Source: Nocardioides silvaticus (GTDB lineage: Bacteria; Actinomycetota; Actinomycetes; Propionibacteriales; Nocardioidaceae). From it: a DNA stretch of 64,000 bases. This document shows positions 34,675-42,011 of the stretch, one piece after another; positions within the stretch are counted from its first letter, which is position 1, and each line of letters begins with the position of its first letter. The position numbers and the translations under genes are program-made. Under the pieces are notes generated by a model. The model was not told the origin of the DNA and searched no databases. It saw nothing but the letters and a program-made list of their open reading frames with translations. The stretch covers positions 186,001-250,000 of the forward strand of contig NZ_QGDD01000007.1 of NCBI RefSeq assembly GCF_003160695.1. The letters run 5' to 3'.

Positions 34675-35157
34675 ATGACCGACGGGGTGGTCGAGCTGCG
34701 GGTCGTCGGGTACGGCGACCCGGACGCGACCGCGCTCGTCGCCCGGGTCCAGGAGGAGTACGTCCAGCGGTACGGCGGACCCGACGAGACCCCGCTCGAC
34801 CCGGCCATGTTCGACCCACCCCACGGGCTGTTCCTCGTGGCCTACCTCGACGGGATGCCGGTCGGCACCGGAGCCTGGCGCCGTTCTCCGGTCCGCGAGC
34901 TCGGCGGGTCGTCGGCCGCCGAGATCAAGCGGATGTACGTCGTACCGGAGCAGCGCGGGCACGGCCTCGCCCGCCGGGTCCTCGCCGAGCTCGAGGCGAC
35001 CGCCGCCGCCAGCGGTTACGACCTGATCGTGCTCGAGACCGGGCTAGCCCAGCCCGAGGCGATCGCCCTCTACGAGTCGTCCGGCTACGCGCGGATCCCC
35101 GGCTTCGGCCACTACGCCGCGAGCGAGCTCAACCGCTGCTACGGCAAGCGGCTCTGA
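34675..35157 (+). CDS. GNAT-family N-acetyltransferase
   Basis: This 160-residue single GNAT domain has the acetyl-CoA-binding segment KRMYVVPEQRGHGLARRVL (motif A, R/QxxGxG/A as QRGHGLA) at about 86-104, and ETGLAQPEAIALYESSGYARI near the C-terminus. The substrate cannot be predicted. It is transcribed divergently from serC. ATG 34675 is taken because the conserved domain starts right after it. Confidence 0.82.
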   Translation: MTDGVVELRVVGYGDPDATALVARVQEEYVQRYGGPDETPLDPAMFDPPHGLFLVAYLDGMPVGTGAWRRSPVRELGGSSAAEIKRMYVVPEQRGHGLARRVLAELEATAAASGYDLIVLETGLAQPEAIALYESSGYARIPGFGHYAASELNRCYGKRL

Positions 35158-35222
35158 CCTGTGTCCGGTTTGTCCGCGGCGCGATTGGGCACCGGCCTCC
35201 CCGGAGGGAAAGGGAGAATCAC

Positions 35223-35660
35223 ATGGACACCTGGATCTGGATCGTCATCGCCGTCGCCGTGCTGGTCGTGCTGGCCCTCGTGGTGATGGCCGCGATGAGG
35301 GCGAAGCAGCGCAAGCAGCACGTGCACCGCAAGCGGGCCGCGGAGCTCCGCACCGAGGCGGCGCAGCGCGCCCCCGAGGTCAAGAAGGCCGAGGCCGAGG
35401 CCCAGACCGTCGAGGCAGAGGCCCAGCGGCTGCGTGCCGAGGCCGACCAGCTCGACATGGTCGCCGAGGAGCAGCGCCAGCACGTGCAGGCCGAGCGCGC
35501 GACGATGGACGAGCGGCTGCGTGAGGCTGACCGGCTCGACCCGGACGCACACGGCACCCACGGCACCCACGGCACTCACGACAGCACGGGCACGACGGGG
35601 CCGACGGGTGCCCAGCAGTCGCCCGACCCCACGCGAACCGGACCGACCCACCGCGCCTGA
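35223..35660 (+). CDS. Membrane-anchored coiled-coil protein
   Basis: This 145-residue protein starts at ATG 35223 behind GGAGGGAAAGGGAG. Residues 4-25 (WIWIVIAVAVLVVLALVVMAAM) form one membrane helix, followed by a basic stretch (RAKQRKQHVHRKRA). A long charged helix of about 70 residues, rich in Ala/Glu/Arg heptads, then runs to about residue 102. The tail has a triple HGT repeat, from tandem 9-base repeats at 35551-35577. The helical part would be cytoplasmic. Family and function are unknown; such proteins are common in Nocardioides-like genomes. Confidence 0.7.
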   Translation: MDTWIWIVIAVAVLVVLALVVMAAMRAKQRKQHVHRKRAAELRTEAAQRAPEVKKAEAEAQTVEAEAQRLRAEADQLDMVAEEQRQHVQAERATMDERLREADRLDPDAHGTHGTHGTHDSTGTTGPTGAQQSPDPTRTGPTHRA

Positions 35661-35694
35661 GGGCTACTACAACCACCGGGACCGCGGACTCGGC

Positions 35695-36558
35695 TCAGGC
35701 CACGTCCCGCCGCCGTACGACGACCACGCTGACGACGATCGCGAGCACGATGTAGCACGCGACGGTGATGGCCGCCTGGGGGCCGTCGACGGTGTCGAGG
35801 ACGCCGGGCGTGCCGTCGCCGCCCTCCTGGACGCCGACCAGCGAGCCGACGAGGGAGCCGGCGGCAGTGCCGGGGAGCACCATCGTCAGGGCGTCGACCC
35901 AGTCGAGGAGCTGGCCGACGCCGCGCAGCAGGTTCTCGACGACGAGCGACCAGACCAGTCCGAGGCCGACCGAGAGGGCCGGGCCGCGGGCCACGGTGCC
36001 GAGCAGGTAGCCCACCAGCGCCCACATCTCCAGCACCAGGAAGCCGACGCCGAGGGACTCCAGGGTGGAGCCGAGCGCGGGCAGCACGACGTCCTGCGAC
36101 TCGGTCGTCGCCACGAGCAGCGACAGCCCGAGGTCGAAGCCGAGCGAGACGGCCAGGGTCGCCACGACGAAGCAGGTCAGGGCGGCGATCGAGCCGAGCA
36201 CCGCCCCGGTGCGCTGCGCGCCGAGCGAGAAGATCGTCTTCCAGGTGCCCCACCCGTAGCCGTTGCCGGCCACGATCGCGCCGAGCACCATCATCAGCGC
36301 GCCGCCGAACATCGGCATGCCCTGCAGGAACACGTCGGGCACGTTGACGGGCATCATCTCGGCGAGCAGTGACTCCTTGGTCGCGCCCTCGCTGGCGAAC
36401 GTGTTGTCGCCGCTCGCGTAGGACAGGTAGGTGAAGAGGTAGCCGAACATCAGGCTCAGCGCGAGCCACGAGCCGAGAGTGATCCAGACGGCGGGCCACT
36501 TGCGCAGCCGGAGCAGCTCGGCCCGGGTCGTGGCGATGGTCGCAGTGGGCGTGCTCAT
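35695..36558 (-). CDS. ABC-2 type transporter permease
   Basis: This 287-residue membrane subunit is paired with the ATPase upstream of it. It starts at ATG 36558, which overlaps the ATPase stop by four bases. About six hydrophobic segments are visible, including WPAVWITLGSWLALSLMFGYLFTYL, ALMMVLGAIVAGNGYGWGTWKTIFS and the C-terminal AAITVACYIVLAIVVSVVVV. The GTWKTIFSLGAQRTG motif is typical of ABC-2 permeases related to BcrB-type exporters. A drug, peptide or lipid substrate is possible. Control by the divergent two-component system is inferred. Confidence 0.82.
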   Translation of the reverse strand: MSTPTATIATTRAELLRLRKWPAVWITLGSWLALSLMFGYLFTYLSYASGDNTFASEGATKESLLAEMMPVNVPDVFLQGMPMFGGALMMVLGAIVAGNGYGWGTWKTIFSLGAQRTGAVLGSIAALTCFVVATLAVSLGFDLGLSLLVATTESQDVVLPALGSTLESLGVGFLVLEMWALVGYLLGTVARGPALSVGLGLVWSLVVENLLRGVGQLLDWVDALTMVLPGTAAGSLVGSLVGVQEGGDGTPGVLDTVDGPQAAITVACYIVLAIVVSVVVVRRRDVA

Positions 36559-37460
36559 GACAGGGGCTCCTTCTCGGGGAGGGTCGCGGCGCCGGCGGTC
36601 ATCTCGAAGAAGACCTCCTCCAGGCTCCGCTCGGTGTGGGTGATCTCGTGGACGTCGATGCCGGCGGCCACGAGCTCGCGGGTGACGTGGGGAGCGGCGT
36701 CGGCCGGCAGGTCGAGCGAGAGTCCGTCGTGCGTACGCCGTACGCCGTCGTCGCCGGCGAGCCGCATCGCCACCGTGAGGGCCGCTGGCTCCGGGGTGGC
36801 CCGCACGTGCAGCGACGACCCGCCCCGCATCTCGGCGACCGTCGACTCCAGCAGCAGGGTGCCGTGGTCGATGACGCCGACCCGGTCGCAGATCTCCTGC
36901 ACCTCGGCCAGCAGGTGGCTGGAGAGCAGCACGGTCTGGCCGCCGCGGGCCAGGTCGACGACCAGGGCGCGCATGTCGGCCATGCCCGCCGGGTCGAGCC
37001 CGTTGGTCGGCTCGTCGAGCACGATCAGCGCGGGGTCGCCCATCAGCGCGGCCCCGACCCCGAGGCGCTGCTTCATGCCGAGGGAGTAGCCCTTGTACTT
37101 GTCGGCCCCGCGGCCGGCGAGGTCGACCCGCTCGAGGACGCGGTCGACCTCGCTGTCGGGGAAGCCGCGGTAGCGGGCCATCGTGCGCAGGTTGTCGCGC
37201 CCGGAGAGGTAGGGGTGGAAGCCGGGGCCCTCGATGAGGGCGCCGACGCGGTCGACGTCGATGCTGGCCGTGCCGGCGGTGGGCCGGACCAGGCCGAGCA
37301 ACATCCGCAGCGTGGTGGTCTTCCCTGCCCCGTTGGGGCCGAGGAAGCCGTACACCTCGCCGCGCTGCACGGTCATGCTGACGCGGTCGACGGCGACGCG
37401 GTCGCCGTACGTCTTCGTCAGCGCTTCGGTGGCGACCACCGGTGAGTGGGTCGTGTTCAT
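36555..37460 (-). CDS. ABC-2 type transporter ATPase
   Basis: This 301-residue ATPase has Walker A GPNGAGKT at about 41-48, signature YSLGMKQRL, Walker B IVLDEPTNGLDP, and a C-terminal extension of about 80 residues, typical of DrrA/BcrA-type exporters. The start ATG 37460 is chosen over an upstream ATG at 37562, because CACGGT lies six bases before it, and the extra residues look random. It is coupled to the permease and divergent from the histidine kinase at 37591, an arrangement common for sensor-regulated exporters. Confidence 0.88.
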   Translation of the reverse strand: MNTTHSPVVATEALTKTYGDRVAVDRVSMTVQRGEVYGFLGPNGAGKTTTLRMLLGLVRPTAGTASIDVDRVGALIEGPGFHPYLSGRDNLRTMARYRGFPDSEVDRVLERVDLAGRGADKYKGYSLGMKQRLGVGAALMGDPALIVLDEPTNGLDPAGMADMRALVVDLARGGQTVLLSSHLLAEVQEICDRVGVIDHGTLLLESTVAEMRGGSSLHVRATPEPAALTVAMRLAGDDGVRRTHDGLSLDLPADAAPHVTRELVAAGIDVHEITHTERSLEEVFFEMTAGAATLPEKEPLS

Positions 37461-37517
37461 GGGTCCACCGTGCCGCCGGCGGGGTCCGGACGCGTCCGCC
37501 GTCGCGCGGCTCCGGGC

Positions 37518-37533
37518 TACGCAGGTCTGCGTA
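37518..37533. promoter_or_regulatory. Candidate operator between exporter and sensor genes
   Basis: TACGCA-GGTC-TGCGTA is a perfect 6-bp inverted repeat near the middle of the 130-base divergent gap. It is placed about 45 bases before the presumed -10 of each flanking gene. It could be bound by the NarL-type regulator encoded at 38655-39317. That link is inferred from position. Confidence 0.4.
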
Positions 37534-37590
37534 CGACAGTGCCGCCTGCAGGTGTACGTCACGGGCGACGGGTCCGCCTACGTTCGAGTC

Positions 37591-38658
37591 ATGGATCTCT
37601 CCTTGCTCCTGCGCCGTTGGTGGCTGCTGCCCCTGGTCCTCGTCGTGACCGCTGGCTCGATCGGGACCAACCTCGGCCAGCCGTTGCCGATCGCCCTCGG
37701 CATCCTCAGCGCGCTGACGCTGTTCGTCGTCGAGCGGGCACCGGGAGCGGTGGTCGTCAACGGGCTGGTCGCGGGCTCCTACTTCGCCGCGGGCGGTGAC
37801 AACGGACCGGTCTTCTTCACGATCCCGGTCGCCGCGCTCCTCGCCTCCCTGGCGTACGACGTGCGGCGGGTCGTGCTGTCCGTCGCGGCCTCCGGCGTCC
37901 TGGTGTGGGCCGGGCTGCTCCTGCGAGGGCTCCGGGAGTCCGAGGTCGACATCAGCTTCTGGCAGTCCTTCGGCGTGGGCGCCCTCATCGCCGCAGCGGT
38001 CGCCGTCGGGATCAGTGCGCGAACCCGCAGGGCGGCGCAGGCGGATCGTCAGCAGCGCGCCGTGAGCGAGGAACGGCTGCGGATGGCCCAGGACCTCCAC
38101 GACGGCGTCGGCCACGGTCTCGCGGTGATCGCGATGCAGGCCGGAGCGGCCCTGCACGTCCTCGACCGCGACCCGGCCAGGGCCCGCGCCAGCCTGGAGG
38201 CGATCCGCGCGACCAGCAAGGAGTCGCTCGAGGCGCTCCGCTCCCAGCTCGCCGTGATGTCCACCGGCGCCCCGCGCCGACCCGGTGCGGGCCTCGCCGA
38301 CCTCCCCGCCCTCTTCGACCGCGTCCGCGCGACGGGCCTGCGGCTCGACGCCGCCGAGGTCACACCCCTCGTCCACGAGGTCGCGCCCGCCGTCGGCGAG
38401 GTCGCCTACTTCGTCGCCCAGGAGGCGCTCACCAACGTGCTCCGGCACTCCGGCGCCACCGCCGCGGTCGTGGAGTGGGAGCGCCGCGATGACCGGCTGG
38501 TGCTCACCGTGCGGGACGACGGGCGCGGCGGCGCCGTGCAGGATGAGGGCATGGGCATCAGCGGGATGCGGTCCCGGGTCGAGCGGGTGGGCGGTTGGTT
38601 GCGGGTCGGGCCCGCGGCGGCGGGTGGGTTCGAGGTCGTCGCAGAGCTACCGGCATGA
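37591..38658 (+). CDS. Two-component sensor histidine kinase, NarL/DesK type
   Basis: This 355-residue sensor has four to five N-terminal membrane helices (about 10-142) with almost no extracytoplasmic domain, then a HisKA_3 dimerisation domain with RMAQDLHDGVGHGLAVIAMQ (phospho-His at about 170). The ATPase domain has the N-box QEALTNVLRHSGA and the G-box DDGRGG...GISGMRSRV. Intramembrane-sensing kinases of this build often detect cell-envelope stress or antimicrobial peptides. ATG 37591 is six bases after TACGTT, a leaderless arrangement. The stop overlaps the regulator start as ATGA. Confidence 0.88.
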   Translation: MDLSLLLRRWWLLPLVLVVTAGSIGTNLGQPLPIALGILSALTLFVVERAPGAVVVNGLVAGSYFAAGGDNGPVFFTIPVAALLASLAYDVRRVVLSVAASGVLVWAGLLLRGLRESEVDISFWQSFGVGALIAAAVAVGISARTRRAAQADRQQRAVSEERLRMAQDLHDGVGHGLAVIAMQAGAALHVLDRDPARARASLEAIRATSKESLEALRSQLAVMSTGAPRRPGAGLADLPALFDRVRATGLRLDAAEVTPLVHEVAPAVGEVAYFVAQEALTNVLRHSGATAAVVEWERRDDRLVLTVRDDGRGGAVQDEGMGISGMRSRVERVGGWLRVGPAAAGGFEVVAELPA

Positions 38659-39317
38659 GCTCCCGGGGAACGATCAAAGTAGCGCTCGTCGACGACCAGC
38701 CGCTGGTCCGGATGGGACTGGCGACCCTGATCGACGCCGAGGCGGACCTCGAGCTGGCGGGTGAGGCAGGGGACGGGCGGGAAGCGCTCGGCATGCTGCG
38801 TCGTACTCATCCTGACGTGGTGCTCTGCGACATCCGGATGCCCGTGCGCGACGGTCTGGAGCTGCTCGCCGACGTCACCGCGGACCCGGACCTCGCCGAC
38901 GTGCGAGTGGTGATGCTGACGACGTTCGAGCTCGACGAGTACGTCTTCGAGGCGCTCCGCCACGGCGCCAGCGGCTTCCTGCTCAAGGACGCCGAGCCCG
39001 GTGACCTGCTCGACGCGATCCGCGTCGTCGCGGACGGCGGGTCCCTGCTGGCGCCGTCGGTGACGCGGACGGTGATCGAGCACTTCGGCTCTCGGCCCGC
39101 CACCAGGCCGCACCCGCGGCTCGGCGACCTCACCGAGCGGGAACGGGAGATCCTCGGCTGGGTCGCCACCGGGCGGTCGAACGTCGAGATCGCGGACGAG
39201 CTGGTCGTCAGCCCCGACACCGTGCGCACCCACGTCAGCCGGGCGATGGTGAAGCTAGGTGCGCGCGACCGTGCTCAGCTGGTCGTCTGGGCTATCGAGT
39301 CCGGCCTTTCGTACTGA
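38655..39317 (+). CDS. LuxR/NarL-family response regulator
   Basis: This 220-residue regulator has a receiver domain at about 7-125, with acidic pair Asp-13/Asp-14, phospho-acceptor Asp-59 (VVLCDIRMP) and the conserved Lys in FLLKDAEPGD. The LuxR helix-turn-helix is at about 155-215 (LTEREREILGWVATGRSN, DTVRTHVSRAMVKLGARDR). It is coupled to the kinase by a four-base overlap. The likely target is the divergent ABC exporter promoter at 37461-37590. Confidence 0.92.
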   Translation: MSSRGTIKVALVDDQPLVRMGLATLIDAEADLELAGEAGDGREALGMLRRTHPDVVLCDIRMPVRDGLELLADVTADPDLADVRVVMLTTFELDEYVFEALRHGASGFLLKDAEPGDLLDAIRVVADGGSLLAPSVTRTVIEHFGSRPATRPHPRLGDLTEREREILGWVATGRSNVEIADELVVSPDTVRTHVSRAMVKLGARDRAQLVVWAIESGLSY

Positions 39318-39370
39318 CTCTCCGCGTTCCGCGGACGGGCCCGAGGCGCCGACCTACGGTGGGCCGCCTG

Positions 39371-39940
39371 ATGAACGTCCGACGCCTCCATGCCCCCCTG
39401 CTCACCCTCGTGACGGTCCTCGCCGTCGGCCTGGGTCCCGCTGCTGCCGGACCGGCCCCGATCGAGGACTATCCGTCCTACCAGCCCGCCTCGCGCTGCG
39501 CGGCCAAGTCGAAGCCGGGGACGGTCGCGCTCGGCCGGTGGGTCGTGCGGAAGTACGGCGGCGGGTTCGGCGGAGTCCTCCGACGCTGCCACGGCCGCGG
39601 CTCGTCGGAGCACAACGAGGGCCGCGCGTTCGACTGGACCGTCTCGGTGACGAACCGCGCCGACCGCCAGCGGGTCCGGGCGCTCCTCGACGACCTGTTC
39701 GCCACCGACCGCGCCGGCAACGAGCACGCCCGCGCCCGCCGGATGGGCATCATGTACGTCATCTGGAACGACGAGATCTACTCGGCCTGGGACCGGTACG
39801 ACCCCGAGCCCTACCTCAGCTCCGGCTGCCGCCGGGTCCGCACCTGCTCACCGACCCTGCGCCACCGCGACCACGTCCACATCTCCCTCACCCGCCGCGC
39901 CGCCCGCGGCGAGACCACCTGGTTCTCCTCCCGCCGTTGA
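39371..39940 (+). CDS. Secreted peptidase-like protein with HxxG and HxH motifs
   Basis: This 189-residue exported protein has a signal peptide (LLTLVTVLAVGLGPAAAG) followed by a domain carrying GSSEHNEGRAFDWTVSV and LRHRDHVHISL. The paired SEHNEGRAFDW and HxH segments are like those of D-Ala-D-Ala carboxypeptidase-type (LAS) or ARB_07466-like domains, so a Zn peptidase role in the cell wall is possible. Four cysteines (RCAAK, RRCHG, SGCRR and RTCSP) may form disulphides. ATG 39371 is preferred over GTG 39359; TACGGT at 39355-39360 is the likely -10. Its stop codon begins a repeat array. Confidence 0.7.
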   Translation: MNVRRLHAPLLTLVTVLAVGLGPAAAGPAPIEDYPSYQPASRCAAKSKPGTVALGRWVVRKYGGGFGGVLRRCHGRGSSEHNEGRAFDWTVSVTNRADRQRVRALLDDLFATDRAGNEHARARRMGIMYVIWNDEIYSAWDRYDPEPYLSSGCRRVRTCSPTLRHRDHVHISLTRRAARGETTWFSSRR

Positions 39941-40157
39941 TTCGTCTCTCGTGGCGGGTCGAATCGTCTGTCGTGGTGGGTTGATTCGTCTCTTGTGACC
40001 GTTGAGTCGTCCCTCGTGGTGCCAGGTGGGCGACAGCGACGAATCAACCCACCACAAGCGACGAATCAACCGACCACAAGGGAGGATTCAACCCACCACA
40101 AGGGACGAATCAACCCACCACAAGACCCGATTCAACCCGCCACGAGACCCGATTCGA
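39937..40157. repeat. Ten 22-bp repeats in a four-forward, six-inverted array
   Basis: Forward copies lie at 39937-39958, 39959-39980, 39981-40001 (21 bp) and 40002-40023, each opening TTGATTCGTC or a close variant and ending in a CGTGGTGGG-like segment. After a short centre come a half copy (40038-40047) and five full reverse copies at 40048, 40070, 40092, 40114 and 40136, each closing with GACGAATCAA or GATTCAA/GATTCGA. The first forward copy overlaps the stop codon of the peptidase-like gene, and the array ends two bases before the citrate synthase stop. There are no spacers. RNA from either strand could fold into an 85-bp imperfect stem. Confidence 0.9.
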
Positions 40158-40159
40158 CG

Positions 40160-41260
40160 TCAGGTCCAGTCGGGGTTCCAGCCCTCGACGGTGTCGGCGC
40201 CGCGGGCGGCGGGGCCGGTGTAGACGGCAGACGGGCGGATCAGGCGGCCGGTGAGCTTCTGCTCGAGGATGTGAGCGGACCAGCCGCCGGTGCGGGCGCA
40301 GGTGAACATCGAGGTGAACATGTGGGCCGGGACCTCGGCGAAGTCGAGGACGATCGCGGCCCAGAACTCGACGTTGGTCTCGAGCACCCGGTCGGGGCGG
40401 CGCTCGCGGAGCTCGGCGAGGGCGGCCTTCTCCAGCGCTTCGGCCACCTCGTAGCGCGGCGCGCCCAGCTCCTTCGCCGTACGACGCAGGACGCGCGCGC
40501 GCGGGTCCTCGGCCCGGTAGACGCGGTGGCCGAAGCCCATCAGCCGCTCGCCGGAGTCGAGCAGGTTCTTCACGTACGCGCTGGCGTCGCCGGACTTCTC
40601 GACGTCCTCGATCATCCCGAGCACCCGGGAGGGGGCGCCGCCGTGGAGTGGGCCGCTCATCGCGCCGATCGCCCCGGACAGGGCGGCGGCGACGTCGGCG
40701 CCGGTCGAGGTGATGACGCGAGCGGTGAACGTCGAGGCGTTCATGCCGTGCTCGGCGGCCGAGGACCAGTAGGCGTCGATGGCGTGGGCGTGCTTGGGGT
40801 CGGCCTCGCCGCGCCACCGGATCAGGAACTTCTCCGCGAGGGTCTTGCCCTCGTCGACGAGCCGCTGGGGCACGACCGGCTCGTGGATGTCGCGGGCCGA
40901 CTGGCCGGCGTACGCCAGCACCATGACGGCCGCGCGGGCCAGGTCCTCGCGCACCTTCTCCGGCTCCGAGTCGTAGGTGTAGCGGATCCCGAAAGCCGGC
41001 GCGAGCATCGCGATCGCAGCCTGGAGGTCGACCCGCACGTCGCCGGTGTGCACCGGCAGCGAGAACGGCTCGGCCGGCGGCAGGCCGGGGGTGTACTTGC
41101 CGTCGATCAGCAGGCCCCAGACGTTCTCGAACGGCACCCGACCGACAAGATCCTCGATGTCGACCCCGCGGTAGCGGAGCGCGGAGCCCTCCTTGTCGGG
41201 CTCGGCGATCTGCGTCTCGAACGCGACGACGCCCTCCAGTCCGTGGTGTACCTCAGGCAT
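40160..41260 (-). CDS. Citrate synthase, type 2-like
   Basis: This enzyme condenses oxaloacetate and acetyl-CoA at the entry of the TCA cycle. It has 366 residues from ATG 41260, with GAAGGAGA in front; the frame opens slightly upstream at 41302 but without a better site. Key blocks are HHGLEGVVAFETQIAEPDK, SALRYRGVDIEDLV, the catalytic-His region LHGGAPSRVLGM, MGFGHRVYRAEDPRA, and the C-terminal RTGGWSAHILEQ with the catalytic-Asp region upstream (NVEFWAAIVLDFA). It resembles mycobacterial CitA. The repeat array lies directly after its stop codon, so array and gene 3' end are probably linked in expression. Confidence 0.93.
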   Translation of the reverse strand: MPEVHHGLEGVVAFETQIAEPDKEGSALRYRGVDIEDLVGRVPFENVWGLLIDGKYTPGLPPAEPFSLPVHTGDVRVDLQAAIAMLAPAFGIRYTYDSEPEKVREDLARAAVMVLAYAGQSARDIHEPVVPQRLVDEGKTLAEKFLIRWRGEADPKHAHAIDAYWSSAAEHGMNASTFTARVITSTGADVAAALSGAIGAMSGPLHGGAPSRVLGMIEDVEKSGDASAYVKNLLDSGERLMGFGHRVYRAEDPRARVLRRTAKELGAPRYEVAEALEKAALAELRERRPDRVLETNVEFWAAIVLDFAEVPAHMFTSMFTCARTGGWSAHILEQKLTGRLIRPSAVYTGPAARGADTVEGWNPDWT

Positions 41261-41306
41261 CGCATCTCCTTCGCTCGCAGAATCACCGGCATTCTGCCGC
41301 ACCGAC

Positions 41307-41312
41307 TAGGTT
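41307..41312 (+). promoter_or_regulatory. -10 element for leaderless pdxH
   Basis: TAGGTT is followed by six bases and ATG 41319, with no room for a ribosome site. It is one of the clearest leaderless promoters in the window. Confidence 0.55.
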
Positions 41313-41318
41313 CGGCCC

Positions 41319-41990
41319 ATGGCCGGTGTCGACGAGAGCGATCTTGCAGCCCTGCGCAGGGAGTACGGCGAGGTCGGGCTGACCGAGGACGGGGCGGACC
41401 CGGACCCGTTCGCGATGTTCCGCCGATGGTTCGCCGACGCCCAGGCCGCCCCCGTGCACGAGCCGAACGCGATGATCGTCGCGACCGTCTCGCCTGACGG
41501 CCGGCCGGCCGCGCGAACGGTGCTGCTCAAGGGGCTGACCGACGACAGCGCCGGCGCCGACGGCGGGTTCGCGTTCTTCACCAACACCGCCTCCCGCAAG
41601 GGCGACGACCTCGCCCACGAGCCGCGCTGTGCGCTGCTCTTCCCCTGGCACCCGCTCGAGCGGCAGGTCCGCGTCGAGGGGGTGGCGTCGCGGTTGAGCG
41701 ACGCCGAGGTCGCGTCGTACTTCGCCTCCCGCCCGCGCGGCGCCCAGCTCGCCGCCCACGCCTCGCCGCAGTCCCAGGTCGTCGCCGGCCGGGACGAGCT
41801 CACCGCCCGCTACGCGGAGGCGGAGGAGCGGTACGGCGAGGGCGAGGTCCCGGTGCCCCCGACCTGGGGCGGCTACCGGGTGCGACCGGAGAGCTTCGAG
41901 TTCTGGCAGGGCCGGTTCGCGCGGCTGCACGACCGGATCCGCTACCGCCGCACGGCGTCCGGCTGGGAGATCGACCGGCTCGCCCCCTGA
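41319..41990 (+). CDS. pdxH: Pyridoxamine 5'-phosphate oxidase
   Basis: This FMN enzyme makes pyridoxal phosphate from the pyridoxamine or pyridoxine phosphate. It has 223 residues with the family blocks: PDPFAMFRRWFADA, NAMIVATVSPDGRPAARTVLLKG (FMN-binding), FFTNTASRKG, and the C-terminal PPTWGGYRVRPESFEFWQG with the conserved Trp and Arg residues, then DRIRYRR. It starts at ATG 41319, leaderless. Divergent from citrate synthase, it shares a 58-base gap with that gene. Confidence 0.95.
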   Translation: MAGVDESDLAALRREYGEVGLTEDGADPDPFAMFRRWFADAQAAPVHEPNAMIVATVSPDGRPAARTVLLKGLTDDSAGADGGFAFFTNTASRKGDDLAHEPRCALLFPWHPLERQVRVEGVASRLSDAEVASYFASRPRGAQLAAHASPQSQVVAGRDELTARYAEAEERYGEGEVPVPPTWGGYRVRPESFEFWQGRFARLHDRIRYRRTASGWEIDRLAP

Positions 41991-42011
41991 GCCGAGGCGG
42001 CTACCCGTCGG

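Noticed and set aside
36636..37445. Plus-strand frame of 269 codons opposite the ABC ATPase
   Set aside because: It is a shadow of the ATPase gene; no domain is seen.
39937..40157. CRISPR-like array
   Set aside because: The repeats abut with no spacers and switch direction halfway, so this is an inverted repeat cluster.
39995..41497. A 500-codon plus-strand frame through the repeat array and opposite citrate synthase
   Set aside because: It is antisense to a clear citrate synthase and starts inside the repeats.
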